Below, in pieces: positions 46,931 through 57,922 of a stretch of DNA of 64,000 bases. The translations under genes and the position numbers were made by a program. The notes under the pieces were generated by a model that saw nothing but the letters and a program-made list of their open reading frames with translations, ran no database searches and was not told the origin of the DNA. The stretch lies in NCBI GenBank assembly GCA_027605045.1, contig JAQFWX010000068.1, positions 124,001 to 188,000 on the forward strand. The letters run 5' to 3'. Numbering within the stretch: the first letter of the stretch is position 1; each line of letters starts with the position of its first letter. Source of the stretch: Phallus indusiatus. Taxonomy: Eukaryota; Basidiomycota; Agaricomycetes; Phallales; Phallaceae.

Positions 46931-47471
46931 ATGCCCAACAAGATCAAGGCATACGAACTTCAATCCAAGTCAGTAATTGTACTTTTGACCTGGAGGTCAC
47001 AGCGTACTTAACGAGATATTTAGGTCAAAAAATGACTTGTCGAAGATGCTCTTGGAGCTTAAACAAGAACTGTCCTCGCTACGTGTCCAGAAAATTGCTG
47101 GTGGTTCGGCAGCTAAGCTAACTAAAATGTGAGGCGTCGTAGATGCTTTCATATACAATATACGCTTATTGATTTGTTTTGCTATCTAGCAACACCGTCC
47201 GTAAATCAATTGCTCGTGTATTGACCGTCATAACCCAGAAGCAACGCCAAAACCTCCGTGAATTCTACAAGGGAAAGAACTATCTTCCTCTTGATTTAAG
47301 ATATAAAAAGACCCGTGCTATCCGTAGACGGTTAACACCCGTGCGTTGTCACTCTACTGTGCCTACGTCGCTTTTCTAACCTTCTATTAGCACGAGCGTT
47401 CCTTGAAAACAGAGAAACAACGGAAGAAGGATATCCACTTTTCCGTAAGGAAGTTTGCTGTCAAAGCTTGA
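46931..47471 (+). CDS. RPL35: 60S ribosomal protein L35 (uL29)
   Basis: Large-subunit protein at the polypeptide exit tunnel. Four exons give about 124 aa: [84 protein letters not shown] and [26 protein letters not shown]. Introns sit at CCAA|GTCAGT, AAAT|GTGAGG and ACCC|GTGCGT. The sequence matches the eukaryotic uL29 pattern throughout, with no odd residues. Confidence 0.95.
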
Positions 47472-48513
47472 TGATTGGTCAGGAGAGGTACTTATATGGG
47501 AGGTATAATCTAATTATCATATCGCTTGTATGCCAATCCAATTCAAAATGATCATGCACCCATGCTTATGGTGATAAACGCTATACTGTCGCTTTGCGTT
47601 GGTCCTCGCATTCGTGGAATGGTTTCCGGATCCCAATAACAATTCCGAATAAATATTTACGGTCTCATTATTGTTCGTGATTCGGGAAAATACTATGACC
47701 CAAGACGGGAGCGCTGCGATGCTAATTATATATAACGGCACCGTTGAGACAGCCCATCAACATCCCTGCGTTCTTCTCGACTACTATCAGTCACCATTCA
47801 AATATGACCAGGGTTTTGATTTAACTGATAACACTTCGGATACTTCATTTTCTTCCCATAATCACTGGAAGCTAGTGAACAATATGCTCATCACTACAAT
47901 ATCGATTAGATCATGATTGATGTCGTATACGTACGCATTTTGCATGAGACGACCGCCAGTGAATCCGCGAGGTTTGCTCTACCTAATCATATGTAACTGC
48001 GCAAACTCCGACCTCTCATGCGAGAAACTCGTCCAAAGCAGATTTCATTGTTTTCACTCGTCATTCATTTTTAATCTTTCTTTTCAAGTTGGTTTTTATG
48101 TAGTCTTGTTTATAAATCTTCAATGCAACTGTCTTATGCGCACCCAACTACTAGTGCCGGGTTTACGTTACATATAATAATTGAAAGTTTCGAATAAAAG
48201 TTATTAATGCTCTCTTTATTGTGTCAAAAAGGCCTAGAGGATGCTGGGACTGTGGGACATGTTGATGCGAGGAAGCTGAATTTCGCCAAGTCCTCGAAAC
48301 TGAAGCGCCCGCGACTTTACTCCCTATGCCTCCGCATATTTTCTCCCAGTCCCTACGTAGGCTCGCTCTGCCAGCCGTAAAAAAGTAGGGGCTGGAAACG
48401 AGTCTACACATTGCACAATCACAATCATCGTCCTTGCCACAAGTGAATCCACATCCCATTTGGCTGCCGTATCAACGGATTTGAAACACCCGACAGTTAC
48501 AGTTAACTTCTCT
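47472..48513. other. Intergenic
   Basis: Short frames only. No repeats, RNA genes or protein motifs were recognised. Confidence 0.4.
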
Positions 48514-48963
48514 ATGTCTTCTACTTCATTCAACGAGCCGCGAAGAGCTCCGCCACGCCACCATCGAATGGGTGGCTTTGTTATCAGTCACGAAGTTGCG
48601 GCCCAGTGGGCGGAGCGGTTGCTGCAAACGCAACTCGATCGATCTCGGGATAGTTATTCTATCCGGATGGCCGTACTCGAGAAAACATACCCTCATCGTA
48701 TAAACTTCAGAGGAGTTGGAGAGGTTCTTGATATTGAATGGATGCTTATCACTCAGTCCGAGAGATTCAGTGGGTATAAGGATATGGACCCGGCAAAAAT
48801 TCCGCAGTTTAAGCCGTGCGAGAAGGACGGGAAGGCCGAACAGTTGCTTAAGGAAGCAGGTATGTCTGTCATCGAATCATTGATAATCCCTGCTGGATAC
48901 ATGGGCTCATCTTTGAACTCGTTAGGGATCGAAGAGTACAAGTTTGCAACTGTTCTTGATTAA
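48514..48963 (+). CDS. Intronless protein of unknown function, ~149 aa
   Basis: An uninterrupted frame from 48460. The Met at 48514 (MSSTSFNEPRRAPPRHHRMGG) is a more natural start than 48460 but the choice is uncertain. The protein is mixed and globular-looking with a predicted amphipathic helix (SHEVAAQWAERLLQTQLDRSR), IEWMLITQSERFSGYKDMDP and a C-terminal block SVIESLIIPAGYMGSSLNSLGIEEYKFATVLD. No signal peptide, membrane helix or known motif is visible. The lack of introns is unusual in this intron-dense window. Confidence 0.5.
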   Translation: MSSTSFNEPRRAPPRHHRMGGFVISHEVAAQWAERLLQTQLDRSRDSYSIRMAVLEKTYPHRINFRGVGEVLDIEWMLITQSERFSGYKDMDPAKIPQFKPCEKDGKAEQLLKEAGMSVIESLIIPAGYMGSSLNSLGIEEYKFATVLD

Positions 48964-50389
48964 GATATGTGTTCGAACCCTGTGTTCTCTGTGTGCCGTG
49001 TGACGTGGTGTAAATATGATGGATGGCCCCCAAGTTAATATACTAATTGCGTTCCTAGTCAAAGAGAGACCAGAAGATACTTAACGCAGCTAACGCCAAG
49101 TTGAGAGATCGCATTGTGATACGGCGTGACAGGTTGCTTTCAGGGCGACGGCTCCGCAACGCCAACTTGTCCATCCTTCGTCGAGTGGTTGTCCCCAAAG
49201 CTTAATCGCTAATCTTTGTAACCGCACACACTTGCCATCGTCCCCGCACGCGTCATTCACGGGGCTAACTGTTGGAATATGAGTTACTCCTGTATACAGT
49301 ACTAGTCACGGCGCTTATATAGTCTACACCTTCGTGTCCGCTACTTTATCGTCCTGGGATTCCAACACTAACCCGAATTCGCCGCTGCAACCCGTGGTGA
49401 CTCTGACAATGCTTTGGGGTCGCTTAGATCTGAGTGAACAAATGAGCGTCTGACGTAGTATTTTCGAAGGTCCACCAAGGCTCAGACAACCTTACCACCC
49501 GGTGCAATACATTGCGGCTCCCAAAGTCTTGGGCGATGTGCACTTGAGCGTAAGGTCAATGCAACCCAAAGTGCGTGGGTATAAAGTGAGTACAAATCTT
49601 AGGTTGGTTTACCAATCTTATCCGACCTCAAACTCCAATCCAAGCCTCACACATTCCCCAACCCCTATCACATTCCTAGCCGTGCGCCCGGGTATCAGGC
49701 ATGTACAAGGCAGCCCATAAGCCTTACAAACCTTGCGACCCTACGGGGTTCATGAGGGCCTTATGTATCGATGGAGGTGATAGGTAATAATATGTAATGA
49801 ATCGCTCCCTAAAGACTGAGCTTGAGATTGACTCTCGGCTATGCAGCATTGACAAGAGCCTGTCAGTTTTCATCAAAAATCAGTTTTTCGCAAAGCCCTA
49901 TTTACAGTACCTCCCATAACAAGTATAATCGGTTGCTTCCCCCGAATTGAGGTCAGCTACCATTTAGCTGTAGAGAAACACAGATGAGGCTCACCCTATG
50001 TAAATATGCATACAGGTCTTTTGGAGAATTAATACTGGATCGGGTGAAACCTTCACCATGGCCAAGTCCCACTAGTACTGCCTCGGGCGACGGGTCGAAC
50101 CAGCGTTGGAAGGTTGTACTCAAATGTCAGTACTGTCTTTTTCCAGAAAATCAAATACTAGCATAAATGCGTTGTACAGCTTGTTGGAGGTCTTGGCGAG
50201 CCTCTTCCAAGTCGAGGGACCTCCGGTCGAAATTGGCATAATTTGCGATAAGTGCCTTCCTCTATAAGTACATAATTTGACATTTATTTGTGCGCCGAGA
50301 AGTGGTGAAGATACAAAAAGAAACAATAAGGAAATTTCCTCAAAAGACATCAACATTGAAATGATACTATAGGAGCTACTGCGTAAGGG
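48964..50389. other. Gene-poor region
   Basis: No gene was recognised. Short frames such as 49502-49720 lack motifs. A tRNA-like A/B-box pair near 50063-50097 was examined and does not fold. Confidence 0.4.
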
Positions 50390-51032
50390 CTAAGAACTAG
50401 CGCACCCACAAGAGGTGTTCGAAGGTGCGGTAATAAATCCCCACGGAGGACTGCCGTTAACTCCCTCCGTAACAGCATTAGGCCAATAGGCATCATCGAA
50501 AGAAAACGAGCTATAGTTGCTGGGGATGGTAGTAACATTGAGAGCCTTCCAACCAGCATCGCTAACGAACGTCTGCGAACTACCATCGTTGAACGTTATT
50601 TGGATCTTTGCTAATACGCCAGCCGAACCGACGGCTGCGTTCGACCCCGTTACCGCTATAAGTGTCCCACTCGGAGAAAACAAAGGAACGCAAAAGGACT
50701 GCGGGGTAGGCCAGTTGTTACCCGTTCCTACTTGGTTCCCGTTAACAAATAGAGTGTATGAGTTATCAGTAGTGATCAGGATGTTTGCGGATACAGGCGT
50801 CAATCCTTGTGGAGTTGGAATGAGTCGACGAAAGGCTCTTGCGCCTGCAGGAACGGGTCCTCCAGGACTCGGTAGCTCATTCGTCCAGATCCACTGGGAA
50901 GTGGAAAAATCCAATGCCGCGACGAGCGCGATGGATGAGGACACCAGAGCGAACAAAGAATCTAGTCGTTGAAAGTATGAATAAAGATTGAAAGTCAAAA
51001 TCAAAGAGGATGAACTGACTGGTCAATTTCAT
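50390..51032 (-). CDS. Beta-sandwich (rhamnosidase-N-like) protein, copy A, secreted
   Basis: One of a local family of ~200-aa proteins resembling the galactose-binding-like lectin module found N-terminal in bacterial-type alpha-L-rhamnosidases. Exon 1 is 13 nt (51032-51020, ATGAAATTGACCA) with donor GTCAGT; the joined start MKLTNSLFALVSSSIALVAA is a signal peptide. The domain reads WIWTNELPSPGG, ARAFRRLIPTP, ANILITTDNSYTLFVNGNQVGTGNN, AGVLAKIQITFNDGSSQTFVSD, GWKALN and SFDDAYWPNAVTEGVNGSPPWGFI. It ends in a Cys pair (SCGCASS) absent from copies B and C. Carbohydrate binding is inferred from the fold only. Confidence 0.75.
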
Positions 51033-51999
51033 AATGCTAAGGGATTGAAGTTGTCAAAACACTGGTGAGCTTTGCGACTCTTGCTCTTAGCTTTTATGTT
51101 CTCATACAAGCATTTAAGTACCCTCCCAGGAATTTCCGATTATTGATATTTGGACGAGGAGGCGAGATTGCAACGAAAATCCTATACTAAAGAAACTACT
51201 TAGTGCGTGTTGGCAAATCCAACGGGTTTGCCTAAAAGAATCCGAAACAGTCGAAAATACTTGTAAACTCGGAGTAGAACGAACATGTGCCCATCCAAAC
51301 ACCAGCTGTCTAGAAGATCTGTCAAAAATGCAACAACAATAAACTCTATATTCTTCGCAAAAATCCCCAAGCTGATTTGCACAAAGTTTCCAACCCTCGA
51401 TATGTCTGGTTGTAGTTGGTTATATTCTTCCTGAGATCCGGTTTTACCCCGGGATGAGCATTAATTTTCATACGTAGCAGAATTCTATACACTATTGCAC
51501 AGACCATATTCAATTGTATATAGTATTCAACCTGTACATACATATCTTCTCTTCTGGTCACACTACAAGACGTTATGTACCTATTGAGATCCTTAGGTTG
51601 CTACCTTTCATTATATCTTAACCGACTCGTCGAATTATAAGCTAACGCTCAACACTGATATCGCACGTGGACAGGACTTTAACTGAGGCAAGCCGGGTCA
51701 ATAAAGTCTGGTTGACATTGATGCGCGTAACAAAGGAGATGGATGGCGTTTTCCGAATCAGTGAAACAAGAACTCATCCTGGCACTCCAGGGTAATCCCG
51801 GAGAACTTTATGTTGGGAAAGGATCATTGGAAAACTCCAAAATGACTGGAAGAGTTGAGGAACCTGACCTGTTTGTCGGTGGAAAGTAACGCCAGCGAAT
51901 TATTATACTTGTTCCACCACATCTGTACGAGTCAAATGGTTGTTCGGTAGCATCTTTCATTGGTGGATCACAATGCAGCAACAATATCGATAATGTTTT
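51033..51999. other. Intergenic
   Basis: Between copy A and a decayed family copy. No gene was recognised. Confidence 0.4.
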
Positions 52000-52450
52000 C
52001 ATTCCTCTTCGAATTGCGTCCAGGACCATTAAGCTCACCGAGGGATATCCGAAATAGTGCATTTCTCGGGAAGACAGACGTGCCAGTGTGGATCAGAATT
52101 AAGGGCCAGAGGGGCTGCATCAACAGGAAGTGAGGTAGTATCGTCCTAGGAAGAACAATCACGAGGGCCTCTTCAGTGGTATTGTGTTTTGAACTATCAT
52201 CGAATGAAAAACAGTGCCGCCTTTGAAACACGTAACACTCGCAAGCGTCCCGCACTGGGAAAACAGTGAGCCATAAAAGAAGTGCGTAATACGGTAGTCA
52301 TTGCTGTTTCCTACTTGTTCCTCATTGACGAAGAGTGTGTATGCACCATTAGCGACGGCAGGATATTTGCAAGGACAGCCGTTGTGCGACTGGGACGCAA
52401 TTTCGCAGCTTCGGTGATGGGGACTTGGCAGTGTAATTGTTTCACCGGTA
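52000..52450 (-). pseudogene. Decayed copy of the beta-sandwich family
   Basis: Minus-strand fragments match copies A-C in order but in different frames. They include a TAVLANIL segment (near 52370), GAYTLFVNEEQVGNSNDYR (near 52300-52350, compare SYTLFVNGNQVGTGNN in copy A) and FSFDDSS (near 52195-52213). Stops and frame changes interrupt it and no start exon was found. It lies between copies A and B in the same orientation, so it is probably a tandem duplicate that lost function. Confidence 0.65.
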
Positions 52451-52959
52451 GCTAGCTCAGAGTCTGCGAATCACTTTGAAGCACCCCCATCACTAAGAAC
52501 TTGAATTTACCATCTAAACCATAACATCACAGACATACTTTAATAGGCGACGAAGATCAGGAGTGTAAGCGGCGTGCGACTCGGGGCAAAACTTGTGATT
52601 AAGAATTTGATCCGATATTTTTCAGTTCGTCGTCGAAGATCCCTTAGCTCCTGAGAGAGAAGTCAATGTTAGGTTCATATCCGCATCCATATCCATATCA
52701 ATCAGGGGTAAAACCATCATTCGCTGGCTGGGTCGGTGATGCCCTCTTCTTCCGGGGGAAGACAGTCTCCGTTGCATTTTGATGTACAGCAACAGCAGCA
52801 GTAGCAAGAGGACATGCAGGCCGGATTGAAATCGTATTGCAACACCATAGACCAATCGTATGTGAACCACTTCATGGTGCGCCTTCAGTGCTGCTGCATG
52901 TTCCGCATCATGATACGCCACCATACGTGTCTCAGAAATGCGAGATGCGGTGTGCTAGT
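52451..52959. other. No clear gene
   Basis: A 100-codon frame (52622-52924, minus) has a Leu run and a His-rich start but no recognisable family. It could be a downstream exon of the weak gene model at 52960-53233, though no in-phase splice was found. Confidence 0.3.
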
Positions 52960-53233
52960 TCAGGTGAGATATCTCGTACTCGGTTTTAAAAACGGTTCGA
53001 CTGAGTTTGGGTCTTTGAATTGTTCTCTTGCGTCAGGGAGTAATCCCGAGTATGGGACCTTAAGGCGACCAGTAACTTCTGGCGGAAGAACTGTATTGAC
53101 ATTGCTTAGATTGACAGCATGAAGTTTTATTTCTTACTTACGGATATCTGATTCCAAGGCTCTCAAGCCAGGTATAATAGCGTGGAAGGATCTTTTTACC
53201 AGAGTTGTCCATAGACATTTGAGCTAGAGGCAT
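52960..53233 (-). CDS. Possible small two-exon protein, unknown
   Basis: Exon 1 (53233-53142) begins MPLAQMSMDNSGKKILPRYYTWLESLGIRY and ends at a consensus GTAAGT donor. Joining to 53104 gives PNVNTVLPPEVTGRLKVPYSGLLPDAREQFKDPNSVEPFL and a stop at 52960. The intron would be only 37 nt, which is very short, so the model is weak. The residue composition looks coding. No family was recognised. Confidence 0.3.
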
Positions 53234-53695
53234 TGTATTACTGATAGGATATTACCACTAAGGAAAGTAGGAAATAGGAAGTCTATGAAGTAAAGGCCTG
53301 AGACATTTACTAGCTTCGCTGTTTTGGCATAATTCCCGCGTGTTCATCCTCGTCTGGACTCCGACTCTGACGTCGACGACGTGAAGTTTCATTCGTGTGA
53401 CATTCCGTGACAGTTTCGGCTAGACCATCCTTGCTTCCGGCTCGCTCAATGCTTCACAAAATTTACTTCATCACCTTCGTGAACCTATTTTTGAGTAAGA
53501 AGCCCGCAGATCAATTGGAATCTACGACATGTACCCGTCCTTATCTTAATCACTTATAACATCGAAAGTTTCATGTTCGCTGAAATCGCTCGTTTTACCA
53601 ACCATACATAACAAAGTATTCAAGAAGACAGGAGCAGAAAAAGGGAAGTTATCAAAAATTATTTACGCCCACAAACCGGGCGCATTACAATTTCT
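53234..53695. other. Intergenic
   Basis: 3' side of copy B. No feature was recognised. Confidence 0.4.
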
Positions 53696-54289
53696 CTAAG
53701 GCAACTTGATGACACCCCAGGGACTACTGCCATTAACGCCCTCGGTAACAGCATTAGGCCAGTACCCATCGTCGAAAGACGACCGGCTAAAATCGACGGG
53801 AATCTTGTCATTGTTGAGGGCCTTCCAAGAAGAATCGGTGACGAAAGTTTTTACGCTCCCGTCGTTGTACGTCACTTGGATCTTGGCTAACAATCCAGCA
53901 GGATTACCCGGGGCGGGCGGATTGAGCTGAACGTTGACGGCGTAAACAGCTATGACTGTAGAGTGTTTGGAATGCAGGGGAACGTCGTACGCCTGGGCAG
54001 TGGGGAAGTAGTTACCCTCCCCTGCTTTAATCCCGTTGACGAATACGGTGTAGACGTTATCACACGTGATGAGGATTTTAGCAGAAACGGGAGTCAATTT
54101 GTCGGGAGTTGGAATGGTACGACGGAAGGCTCTTGGGCCTGGGAGAACATTTCCTCCAGGACTTGGCAATTCGTTCGTCCAGATCCAATTGCAGTTGGAA
54201 AAATCTAAGGCTGCAAAGGGTATGAACAACGTAATGAGTATGAGATCGTTTCAATGAAATTTTGAGTTGGAGTGAAGGAACTTACTCAT
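53696..54289 (-). CDS. Beta-sandwich (rhamnosidase-N-like) protein, copy B, no signal peptide
   Basis: Closest in layout to copy C. The first coding exon is only 4 nt (ATGA, 54289-54286) before a GTAAGT donor; the second exon starts at 54210, giving MTLDFSNCNWIWTNELPSPGG. There is no hydrophobic leader, so the protein should be cytosolic unless another start is used. The domain has GPRAFRRTIPTPD, AKILITCDNVYTVFVNG, PAGLLAKIQVTYNDGSVKTFVTDSSWKALN and SSFDDGYWPNAVTEGVNGSSPWGVIKLP. A minus-strand TATAAATA lies at 54369-54376, 80 bp upstream. Function unknown; a lectin-like role is inference. Confidence 0.75.
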
Positions 54290-54368
54290 TTTTAAAGAGA
54301 GATTTAAGAAAGTTAAATGTCTGTGAATGGATTCGCACTGGTCTAAAGTTCAAGGTCTTGCTGCTTGG

Positions 54369-54376
54369 TATTTATA
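54369..54376 (-). promoter_or_regulatory. TATA box of copy B
   Basis: GGTATAAATACC context on the minus strand, shared with copy C (55615-55626), about 80 bp before the start codon. Confidence 0.6.
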
Positions 54377-55616
54377 CCCCAGGTGAGCATTTAGATCACT
54401 TAGCAAAGTAACAAACTCCCGACCATCGGAGAAGTGTAATACTTCAGGACCCAGGAGCTGACAGCGTTACAGGGACGGCAACAATGAAGGAACGTTGAGT
54501 TTACAAACTTATCGAGGATTTCAATTAAACCCCCCTTGAACCATTCCACAGAGCGAAAAACTTGGACGGTGTTTATTCAGTTTAGTGATGGCCACAATTC
54601 GGTTTGAAACCGCTAAAACCAAGTTCGGTCCAAGTCTCGGACTCAGGTCCATTCCGTTCAGGAACCGAAAGTGGAGCTGAGGCCCTTCAGAATACTGAGC
54701 CGGTTCCGCTTGGCGCCAAGTGAAATGTACAATTTGGGAGACGTAGAATACGTTATAGAATACGTTCAAGTTGGTACTATATTCATATTTTCTCTTATTT
54801 TACCGTTTTCGAGTTTTTTAGTTCACATTCGTGTACGGGATATACATAGATGGTCCGACATTCATTGTGCCTTCTCCCAATCACTGCAGTCGAACTTAAC
54901 CACGATGAGCTGTCAAGCTCCTTTCATGGAAGGTTTAGCCCAATCGAATTTAATCATAAATATGTCTATTATTAGTCTAAGCTTTTCAATTGCGCAAAAT
55001 TTGGTGTGTTACCTTATGTGCAGAGATCCTTGTAATTTCTCCATATAACGATTTTTTTGTAGTCTAGCTATTGACATGACAGCGCGACTCCGGGTACCTA
55101 ATAATATACTCGTCATGGTGCGCTTAAACATATCCGCTTCAGCTATGTCGCGGTGCAGTCGAAGGTCCGATTTTAGGTGAATGTCGAGGGACAATGTGTC
55201 TTAGGCGGTGAGAGCTAGCACTCGCTATTACCCTCAAAATATTCGAACCGCATTATTGTTTTTTCCTTGATTGACATGTCTAAGGAACTTCCATTGTTTC
55301 CTCGGCCGAGTCAAAACTAATTTAGGCTGAATCCGTACTACACTAGACATTACCCGTCTCAGCTATTATTCGACTCAGGTTGGAACTTAGAACCGACTTC
55401 AACCAATGGCTTATCGGTCCAAGTTGGACGTTGAAACGTTGACCTTTGACAGTTCTTATACGTGAACAAAGGTACACTTTTTTGGCACTGCTGGGCTCGC
55501 TTCTAGGGCATTTGCGGTTCTCGACGTTCCTGCTACGTGGAACCCGCACTTTTCGTCGTCAGAAATATTCTCCAATAATCGGGACTTCGTTAAAAAATCA
55601 ATAATTGGTCTGAGGG
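54377..55616. other. Divergent intergenic region between copies B and C
   Basis: 1.2 kb with no gene recognised. The word CGGTCCAAGT occurs twice (near 54625 and 55415) in otherwise different contexts. Confidence 0.4.
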
Positions 55617-55624
55617 TATAAATA
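55617..55624 (+). promoter_or_regulatory. TATA box of copy C
   Basis: TATAAATA, about 60 bp before the start at 55682. GGGTATAAATACC is shared with copy B. Confidence 0.6.
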
Positions 55625-55681
55625 CCGGGCAGCAAGATGGGCGAACTCATCACCATCTCTCAATCTCTTAATACTACTACA

Positions 55682-56267
55682 ATGTGTCAGTCTGTTCATT
55701 CTCATTGTAATTTCGCATTCTTGACATTCATTTTATCCACTAATAGCGTTAGACTTTACCGGCCCTCAATGGATCTGGACTAATGAACTCAAAAGTCCCG
55801 GAGGAAATGTTCCCCCAGGTCCAAGAGCCTTCCGTCGCTTTATTCGAAACCCACACGGAGTGTCTCCCGTCTACGCAAAAATCTTGATCACGGTCGATGA
55901 CGCCTACACTCTGTACATCAATGAGAATCAAGTAGGAACGGGCAATAACCTCAACATTGCGCAGTCTTACTGCGTTCCCGTGGATTCTAAATACGGGGTA
56001 CTTATAGCTGTAACGGCGGTGAACGCGGGTTCCACTCCTAATCCGGCTGGATTACTGGCGAAGATCGAAATAACTTACGACGATGGAACTACGCAGATTG
56101 TTGCAAGCGATACTGCTTGGAAGGCGCTCAACCATGCGAATTTCCCCTCGGACTATATCAGTTTCTCTTTCGACGATAGTACTTGGCCTGACGCTGTTAC
56201 GGAGGGAGTTGATGGAAGCGCGCCTTGGTCTTGGATCAAGGTGCCTTCAAGTATCTCGTCCAAGTGA
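55682..56267 (+). CDS. Beta-sandwich (rhamnosidase-N-like) protein, copy C, no signal peptide
   Basis: The first coding exon is again 4 nt (ATGT, 55682-55685, donor GTCAGT); exon 2 is 55747-56267. It gives MSLDFTGPQWIWTNELKSPGG, so no signal peptide. The domain continues with GPRAFRRFIRNPHGVSPVYAKILITVDDAYTLYINENQVGTGNN, PAGLLAKIEITYDDGTTQIVASDTAWKALN and SFSFDDSTWPDAVTEGVDGSAPWSWIKVP. About 174 aa. It is oriented opposite to copies A and B. Confidence 0.75.
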
Positions 56268-57922
56268 TGTCTTATAAATGCACAAGCTACAATTGCGGAT
56301 GTAGATGTAACTACTTCACCCGTAAAATTCTAGTTAATTAAATTGTTCTCGCTCTTTTTTTCGTATTACTAGTAGGGGGTATATACATACAAACTTATAT
56401 GTATGCACGCTTTGTCATCAACAATTTCGAGCCACAGTTCATCTCTAAATTCTTTTAATAAGCTAGCTGTCTGAATATAAGACCAATAGTATTACTCACT
56501 CAACTCACAAAATTATGTTTTTTCAGAAAAAAAGTTTAAGCGATGATTCAGGTCTCGTACTATGGTGCAATCAATGATGGCGAAAATGACTATACTTGCC
56601 ACAATTGACGCCATGCAACACTTTCAATAGACTACGTCATATCAATAGTACTTATGCCTACAAACCGGGCGCATTTACAATTTCCCTTTGTAGGCAACTT
56701 GATGGTCAATATCATGAATTGTGAATGCAGAAGTATCTTTGGTGTAAGATCATTTCGGTGCTTCGCTCCCAGATTTCAATTATATCCTCTTGGTACACCT
56801 TGAGAATACCATGGATTTTAGAGAAAAGTATAAGGTGAGAACTTGAAGCTATCGAAGATTCAGAAAAATATATTTGAGATACGGGAATACATACTGTGAC
56901 TATGCCAGATCGTGCAGCAGGTCTTGTGTGAGGATCGCTTCTTGATAACCAGATTAATAATTAACACAGGGTTCGTTGTCACGTATTATAGACCAGCAAT
57001 TGGAGACGCGTAGTGCAGCATTGAGTTCAAGTTCGAGGGGTCGTTCCGGAGGTGACAGTTAGTCCATTGTTTGGAGCCGACTAAAACACTCGGTTCAATG
57101 CATCCTAATAAACAACTGAAAAATGCGAGATATTTGGCCTGAAACCGGGTTACGAAGAAGTTTGAATTCCAAGAACAAGGTCGTCCATCCAAACGAATAG
57201 TAATATTAGTTATTTATCGGAGTGGTAGGCTGCAAATTTAAGCAGTAAACATTTACCTGTTTTTTGTTTGGGTTATTTTTAAGATGCCTTGAGTGCATCA
57301 ACTTACCATTTTGAAATGACTGCAGTGGTTAAATGACCGTCATGACTTTCGGTCACAATTCGGTGACATCAATCTCAAGTTATCGGCTAATGAAATTGAA
57401 GCGCGCACTGCGTTTTAGGTTGACGTTGACCACCATCATTTTCTTGTCGTGAAATGACGCGCATTTTATTTTGTATAATGTTGCCACCAGAGCTATTGTT
57501 GCAGAACTAATTTTGTCCGTGTACTTGAAGAACGGTCCTCAGCGACATCTGGCATCCACGCCCAATCAACAAGGAAGCCGACGCGTCAACTACTATTAGT
57601 AATTATGGAAAAAAGCCAATCCAGTGATACAAAGAACAAACGGCAGAAGAATGATATGAAGAAATAGAAGTTCGTAAATTGTCGTAACGCTCGTAGAGTA
57701 CAGGAAAGAGAGATGCTTTTGAAAATAGTCCTACCGACTTATTTCTGGTCGCGTGGAGAATCAAAAAAAACTAAGTATGGATAGGATAAGGGCGGATAAT
57801 GGAGAGTGTAGGGTATTGTATGGGACGCGTAGAAGAAATAATACTATGAGATATGAGATGGTGATAAGAAAAGAGTGAACCCAAGAAGAAAAACCGAACA
57901 CAAGTCTACCCCGACGTCCTGC
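56268..57922. other. Intergenic with a 3' fragment of the beta-sandwich family
   Basis: At 56660-56704 a segment starting ACAAACCGGGCGCATT and ending GGCAACTTGATG closely matches the 3' end and trailer of copy B (53671-53710) in the same orientation. It is probably a truncated duplicate. The rest holds no recognisable gene. Confidence 0.5.

Noticed and set aside
50040..50110. tRNA gene suggested by TGGCCAAGT and GGGTCGAACC
   Set aside because: Spacing resembles A and B boxes, but the T stem and acceptor stem do not pair.
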